Shown piece by piece: positions 5,603 to 8,825 of a DNA stretch of 8,825 nt. The stretch is from Prevotellaceae bacterium UBA1786 (lineage in GTDB: Bacteria; Bacteroidota; Bacteroidia; Bacteroidales; Bacteroidaceae). A program made the translations under genes and the position numbers. The notes under the pieces were generated by a model. It made no database searches. It saw nothing but the letters and a program-made list of their open reading frames with translations, and was not told the DNA's origin. Each line of letters opens with the position of its first letter. Positions within the stretch are counted from its first letter, which is position 1. The DNA lies in the NCBI GenBank assembly GCA_002314525.1, contig DCGE01000230.1, positions 1-8,825 on the forward strand, given 5' to 3'.

Positions 5603-6892
5603 ATGACCAAGACAATCGAAAAAAAGTATCTTATCCCCTTCATCCTGATTACGACATGCTTTGCATTGTGGGGATTTGCAAACGACATCACCAACCCGAT
5701 GGTGAAGGCATTCTCTAAGATTTTCAGAATGAGCGTCACCGAGGGCTCGTTGGTTCAGCTGGCCTTCTACGGAGGCTATTTCGCAATGGCCTTCCCGGCT
5801 GCTATCTTCATCCGTAAGTATTCCTATCGTACAGGTGTACTCGTGGGTCTGGGACTCTATGCCGTAGGAGCATTGCTGTTCTGGCCTGCTAAGGAGATCG
5901 GGGTCTATGCGTTCTTCCTCATCGCCTACTTCATCCTGACTTGCGGACTCTCATTCCTTGAGACAAGCTGTAACCCTTACATCATTGCTATGGGTGACGA
6001 GGAAAGTGGTACGCGCCGACTCAACTTCGCCCAGTGCTTCAATCCTTGTGGTTCCATATTCGGCATGTTCGTGGCAATGAACTTCATCCAGGCCAAGTTG
6101 AATCCTATGACTACTGAAGAACGTGCACTGCTCGACGACTCACAGTTCGAAGCTCTGAAACAGGCTGACCTCGGAGTGCTGGTGACACCTTATCTGTTGA
6201 TAGCGGTGGCGATAGCCGTTATCGTCGTCCTCATTCTCGTAGCCAAGATGCCTAACAAGGGTGAGGAGAACCACGACATCCGTTTCGTGTCGACTCTCAA
6301 ACGTATCTTCTCACTGAAATACTATCGTGAAGGTGTCATAGCTCAGTTCTTCTATGTTGGTGCTCAGATCATGTGCTGGACTTTCATCATCCAGTACGGC
6401 ACTCGTTATTTCATGGCTGAGGGTATTCCTGAACAGGATGCCGAAGTACTGGCACAGCAGTTCAATATCTATGCCATGCTTACGTTCATCGTGTTCCGCT
6501 TCATCTGTACGTATCTGATGAAGTTCCTCAATCCTGGACTTATGCTTACCATCTTCGGTTCCATTGCTATGGTGCTGCTCTGCGGAGTCATCTTCCTCCA
6601 GAACCGCTATGGTGTCTATTGTCTGGTAGGTGTCAGCGGATGTATGAGTCTTATGTTCCCTACTATCTACGGAATTGCCCTCAAGGGACTCGGCGATGAT
6701 GCCAAGTTCGGTGCTGCCGGTTTGATCATGGCAATCCTCGGAGGTTCAATCCTTCCACCTGCTCAGGCAGCCATCATCGACCTCGGTGAGGTATCTGGAT
6801 TCCCGGCAGTCAATCTCTCGTTCGTCCTTCCGTTCATCTGCTTCGTGGTCGTTGCAATCTATGGCTGGCGGATGGCAAAGATAAGACGCTGA
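5603..6892 (+). CDS. fucP: L-fucose:H+ symporter
   Basis: Inner-membrane L-fucose:proton symporter of the MFS. The 429 residues form twelve hydrophobic segments with a charged central loop near 215-230 (KMPNKGEENHD), and match E. coli FucP closely over the first half (QLAFYGGYF, LYAVGALLFWPAKEI, SFLETSCNPYI). The two acidic residues essential in E. coli FucP (Asp46, Glu135) have counterparts here: D28 in FANDITNP and E120 in FLETSCNP. This retention marks it as a fucose carrier, unlike the GluP-type gene at the left edge, which has Gln at the second position. It is the last gene of the operon, with a short A-rich leader (5575-5602), and is followed by a strong hairpin terminator. Imported fucose would be handled by the four enzymes encoded just upstream. 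Confidence 0.94.
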   Translation: MTKTIEKKYLIPFILITTCFALWGFANDITNPMVKAFSKIFRMSVTEGSLVQLAFYGGYFAMAFPAAIFIRKYSYRTGVLVGLGLYAVGALLFWPAKEIGVYAFFLIAYFILTCGLSFLETSCNPYIIAMGDEESGTRRLNFAQCFNPCGSIFGMFVAMNFIQAKLNPMTTEERALLDDSQFEALKQADLGVLVTPYLLIAVAIAVIVVLILVAKMPNKGEENHDIRFVSTLKRIFSLKYYREGVIAQFFYVGAQIMCWTFIIQYGTRYFMAEGIPEQDAEVLAQQFNIYAMLTFIVFRFICTYLMKFLNPGLMLTIFGSIAMVLLCGVIFLQNRYGVYCLVGVSGCMSLMFPTIYGIALKGLGDDAKFGAAGLIMAILGGSILPPAQAAIIDLGEVSGFPAVNLSFVLPFICFVVVAIYGWRMAKIRR

Positions 6893-6910
6893 GCCGACAT
6901 ACTGACCGAC

Positions 6911-6955
6911 AGAAACAAGAAAGAGAGGAACACAATTCCTCTCTTTCTTGTTTTT
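6911..6955. terminator. Strong hairpin terminator after fucP
   Basis: AAACAAGAAAGAGAGGAA (6913-6930) and TTCCTCTCTTTCTTGTTT (6936-6953) form a perfect 18-bp stem with a 5-nt loop (CACAA), extendable by a G-T and an A-T pair. The plus strand ends in a run of T (6951-6955), so it ends the fucose operon. The lipoprotein gene ends at 6988 on the other strand and probably uses the same hairpin. Confidence 0.92.
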
Positions 6956-6987
6956 GTTGATATATCTTTGTGGCTGCGACTTCTTTG

Positions 6988-7479
6988 TCAGAATTGCTTG
7001 TCGTAGTTTCCTGCAACGCTCAATCCTGTCGATCCATAGGTGTATATGAGACCGAGGTTGACCTTGAAGGCTCCCAGACTGTCAACTGGCAGTGGGGCAG
7101 GGGTCTTGGCAACCTGTATGTATCTTATCAGCTGGTCTCTTGTTGCACCGTCAAGCTTTTTCTTGTATGTGGTGTTGGCCTGTTCCACGGCCTTCATGAC
7201 GGCGTATGGTATTGAACTGACATCTACACTTGCATGTTCCTTGAACAGCACACTCGGTATTCCTGCTGAATTAAACGTACTCAACACTCCCATCTCCTGA
7301 AGTGCGGTGTCGATGGCACTGGTGAATACGGTATCGGCTGGGTCGCTGAATGTAATGCTGTCCATACGTGAACCGAACTCGATTGTAGCCTCTGCACTGT
7401 TGCCGTCACTTTCCAGACATGACGTGAAAACTGCCATGCTGATTGACAATGCGCCAATTAAATAAAAAATCTTCTTCAT
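6988..7479 (-). CDS. Lipoprotein of unknown function
   Basis: I do not recognise this 163-residue protein. It begins with a lipoprotein signal peptide: basic MKK, a hydrophobic core (IFYLIGALSISMAVF) and a lipobox-like FTSC with the lipidated Cys at position 21. The residues after it (LESDGNSAE) are acidic and serine-rich, which in Bacteroidetes can direct lipoproteins to the outer surface; that point is inference. The mature part has an EFGSRMDSITF segment, a helical middle (about 95-125, VMKAVEQANTTYKKKLDGATRDQLIRY in part), and a glycine- and tyrosine-rich end (LIYTYGSTGLSVAGNYD). No enzymatic motif or SusD-like feature is visible. The start ATG at 7479 is placed by the signal peptide and by a consensus promoter 26 nt upstream. 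It is transcribed away from the peptide and protease genes and towards fucP, so it is a single-gene unit. Confidence 0.85.
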   Translation of the reverse strand: MKKIFYLIGALSISMAVFTSCLESDGNSAEATIEFGSRMDSITFSDPADTVFTSAIDTALQEMGVLSTFNSAGIPSVLFKEHASVDVSSIPYAVMKAVEQANTTYKKKLDGATRDQLIRYIQVAKTPAPLPVDSLGAFKVNLGLIYTYGSTGLSVAGNYDKQF

Positions 7480-7505
7480 CTCTCTGTTTCATTATTTTCG
7501 ATGCG

Positions 7506-7537
7506 CAAAGTTAAATAATTTGTTTTGAACAAACAAA
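7506..7537 (-). promoter_or_regulatory. Promoter of the lipoprotein gene
   Basis: On the minus strand TTTG (7537-7534) is followed after 20 nt by TAACTTTG (7513-7506), a full match to the Bacteroidetes -33/-7 consensus. The -7 box lies 26 nt before the ATG at 7479. Confidence 0.75.
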
Positions 7538-7605
7538 TCAAATCAGCGAAATTGGCACAAAAAAAGTTAAATATCGGAGTGAAATCCATGTTCTGCCATA
7601 CAATG

Positions 7606-7630
7606 TCCGATGTTGATTTTGACATTCGGA
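7606..7630. promoter_or_regulatory. Imperfect dyad overlapping the -33 box of the peptide/protease promoter
   Basis: TCCGATGT (7606-7613) pairs with ACATTCGGA (7622-7630) if one base is bulged, and the TTTG -33 box (7618-7621) lies in the centre. TCGGAG at 7574-7579 repeats the right half (TCGGAG 7626-7631). The position suits a repressor or activator site, but the symmetry is short and imperfect. Confidence 0.25.
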
Positions 7631-7648
7631 GTAATTTCTGTATATTTG
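7618..7648 (+). promoter_or_regulatory. Promoter of the small peptide and C10 protease genes
   Basis: TTTG (7618-7621), 19 nt, TATATTTG (7641-7648): an exact Bacteroidetes -33/-7 promoter, 25 nt before the ATG at 7674. No other promoter is seen before the protease start, so both genes are probably transcribed from here. Confidence 0.8.
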
Positions 7649-7673
7649 CAAGGAAAAATTATTACATCACAAT

Positions 7674-7841
7674 ATGAAACAAGTTTATTATCGACCTGTG
7701 ATTTCATGCGAAACCGTTGAATTGTCACAGATTATTGCGGCGAGTCCGTCCACCGATGCGACTCCGAAGATTGATGACACTCCTTCTTCCGGCGGAGAGG
7801 GATTGGTTGACGACAGAGAAAACTGGGGAGAACTATGGTAA
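7674..7841 (+). CDS. Small acidic peptide (55 aa) upstream of a C10 protease
   Basis: A short gene encoding 55 residues, starting MKQVYYRPVISCETVE and ending RENWGELW. It sits right after a consensus promoter and its stop overlaps the protease start, so it is very likely translated. The N-terminal half (about 1-23) has the pattern basic-aromatic-Pro, then E-x-x-E and a hydrophobic IIAAS. The C-terminal half is low-complexity (Ser, Thr, Pro, Asp), with a Gly pair at 40-41 and an acidic tail with two tryptophans (W51, W55). It has no signal peptide or membrane segment. From memory, short proteins of this layout are common in Prevotella and Bacteroides and often have no assigned function; I did not check this. 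Possible roles are a chaperone-like partner or inhibitor of the protease, a secreted peptide, or a coupling leader for translation of the downstream gene. No function is claimed. Confidence 0.75.
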   Translation: MKQVYYRPVISCETVELSQIIAASPSTDATPKIDDTPSSGGEGLVDDRENWGELW

Positions 7842-8825
7842 GATGCTCTAATCAATACAGAATGGTGACGGCATTGCTGCTCACCTTTTTTTGTGTTTGG
7901 GCTCAGGCTCAGACGGTAAGTGTGAATGATGCAGCCGGGAAGGCGGTCTCATTTTTCAATTCATCGGTCCGGCAGTCGGGTAGGAGGATGGCTACGAAAC
8001 AGAACGTCACTCTCCATCATACTGCAAGACAAGGCGACGAGACATACTTCTACATCTTCAACAAGGCTGAAGGCGGTTGGGTTATCGTTGGTGGCGACGA
8101 GGTGTGCCACGATATCATTGCCTTCTCCGAGACTGGTTCGTTCAATTACGACAAAGCTCCGTTGAATGTACGTAACTGGCTCAACGGCTATGAGGCTGAA
8201 ATCTCTCATGCCATCTCTGCCACTACCGTCGGCGCAGCCAGAAAGGTCGTCAAGGAAAATGCCGTGACGGCGAGTGCCGGCGCAACCATCGAACCGTTGA
8301 TTCAGACACATTGGGATCAGGGCGCTCCATACTGGAATAAGTGTCCAAGCGACAATGATGGAACTTGCTACACTGGCTGTGTGGCAACAGCTATGGCTCA
8401 GGTCATGTATTATTGGCAGTGGCCTGTCACCGGAACCGGCAGCAAGTCATATTACGATTCTTATGGATGTAAGAAGACCCTCTCCACGACTTTCTCTGAC
8501 CATACCTACGACTGGACAAACATGAAACTCGAGACCGACGACTACACCACTACTGCCCAGAAGAATGCCGTTGCACAGCTTATGTACGACTGCGGTGTGA
8601 GTGTCGAAATGATGTATGGCAGCGATGGTTCGGGTGCTTATTCTGAAGATATCCCTTCTGCACTGAAGACATACTTCAGTTATTCAAGTACAGCCAAGTA
8701 TGTCGAGAAATCAAATTATTCCACCGCCAATTGGGTCAATCTCATCTATGCCGAACTTTCCGCTGGCCGTCCTGTACTCTATGCGGGTGCTGACGGCACT
8801 GGTTCAAATGCCGGAGGACATCAGT
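7835..8825 (+). CDS. Secreted C10 (streptopain-like) cysteine protease, 3' partial
   Basis: The frame stays open from the ATG at 7835 to the window end (330 codons plus one base), so the gene is cut. The product is a papain-fold cysteine protease of family C10 (streptococcal SpeB, Prevotella interpain and Bacteroides fragilis Bfp relatives), made as a secreted proenzyme. Residues 1-26 form a signal peptide (basic start, TALLLTFFCVW core, probable cleavage after AQA). Residues about 27-140 resemble the C10 propeptide (FYIFNKAEGGWVIVGGDE). The catalytic Cys is C182 in TGCVATAMAQVMYYWQWP, and the catalytic His is H329 in AGGHQ, just inside the window edge. The block DCGVSVEMMYGSDGSGAYS (252-270) is typical of the family. 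The ATG overlaps the small peptide stop by 7 bp (ATGGTAA), suggesting coupled translation; an in-frame ATG at 7862 is an alternative start that also keeps the signal peptide. Any C-terminal domains lie outside the window. Confidence 0.92.
   Translation, partial: MVRCSNQYRMVTALLLTFFCVWAQAQTVSVNDAAGKAVSFFNSSVRQSGRRMATKQNVTLHHTARQGDETYFYIFNKAEGGWVIVGGDEVCHDIIAFSETGSFNYDKAPLNVRNWLNGYEAEISHAISATTVGAARKVVKENAVTASAGATIEPLIQTHWDQGAPYWNKCPSDNDGTCYTGCVATAMAQVMYYWQWPVTGTGSKSYYDSYGCKKTLSTTFSDHTYDWTNMKLETDDYTTTAQKNAVAQLMYDCGVSVEMMYGSDGSGAYSEDIPSALKTYFSYSSTAKYVEKSNYSTANWVNLIYAELSAGRPVLYAGADGTGSNAGGHQ

Noticed and set aside
7674..7841. Double-glycine bacteriocin precursor
   Set aside because: A Gly pair at 40-41 exists, but the residue pattern before it is Ser/Asp/Pro-rich rather than the hydrophobic leader signature, and no exporter or immunity gene is visible.
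7926..8311. Open frames on both strands over the start of the protease gene
   Set aside because: The correct plus frame from 7835 gives a signal peptide, propeptide and C10 active-site motifs. The other frames are shadows, and the real gene lacks a stop only because the window ends.
1..8825. tRNA, rRNA, CRISPR array, riboswitch or integrase attachment site
   Set aside because: No cloverleaf-like, rRNA-like or regularly spaced repeat sequence was noticed by reading both strands, and no integrase gene is present.

Overview
The window looks like chromosomal DNA of a Bacteroidales member, most likely Prevotella or a close relative. The evidence is Bacteroidetes-type promoters (TTTG, about 19-20 bp, then TAnnTTTG), weak Shine-Dalgarno sequences, AT-rich gaps between moderate-GC genes, a FucP/GluP transporter pair, and a C10 (streptopain-type) protease preceded by a short acidic peptide gene. 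Genus assignment is inference from gene types, not from a database search.

Layout. (1) 1-2039: the 3' part of a GluP-type sugar MFS transporter (+) meets a ROK-family sugar kinase (-) head to tail across a perfect 17-bp hairpin that can terminate both. The kinase has its own textbook promoter. (2) 2103-6955: a five-gene operon for oxidative L-fucose use: a RhaM/L-fucose mutarotase-like protein, an aldo/keto reductase (L-fucose dehydrogenase type), an amidohydrolase (L-fuconolactonase type), a zinc-dependent alcohol dehydrogenase and the L-fucose:H+ symporter FucP. It ends at a strong 18-bp hairpin. (3) 6988-7479: an unrecognised lipoprotein gene on the minus strand. (4) 7674-8825: a 55-residue peptide gene overlapping by 7 bp the start of a secreted C10 cysteine protease, which is cut by the window end.

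How the genes work together. FucP imports L-fucose, the mutarotase interconverts its anomers, the aldo/keto reductase oxidises it to L-fuconolactone, and the amidohydrolase opens the lactone to L-fuconate. The fourth enzyme is a medium-chain zinc dehydrogenase rather than the fuconate dehydratase and short-chain dehydrogenase of the known Xanthomonas-type route, and neither dehydratase nor aldolase is present here. The later steps are therefore encoded elsewhere or differ.

The most striking non-coding structure is a 206-bp segment (2125-2330) bounded by 23-nt inverted repeats (22 of 23 paired) that begin and end in TTAA. It lies exactly between the operon promoter and the mutarotase ATG. Removing it with one TTAA copy restores a leader of normal length. 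This suggests a small non-autonomous transposable element (MITE-like) inserted in the fucose operon leader. An invertible segment is the alternative reading.
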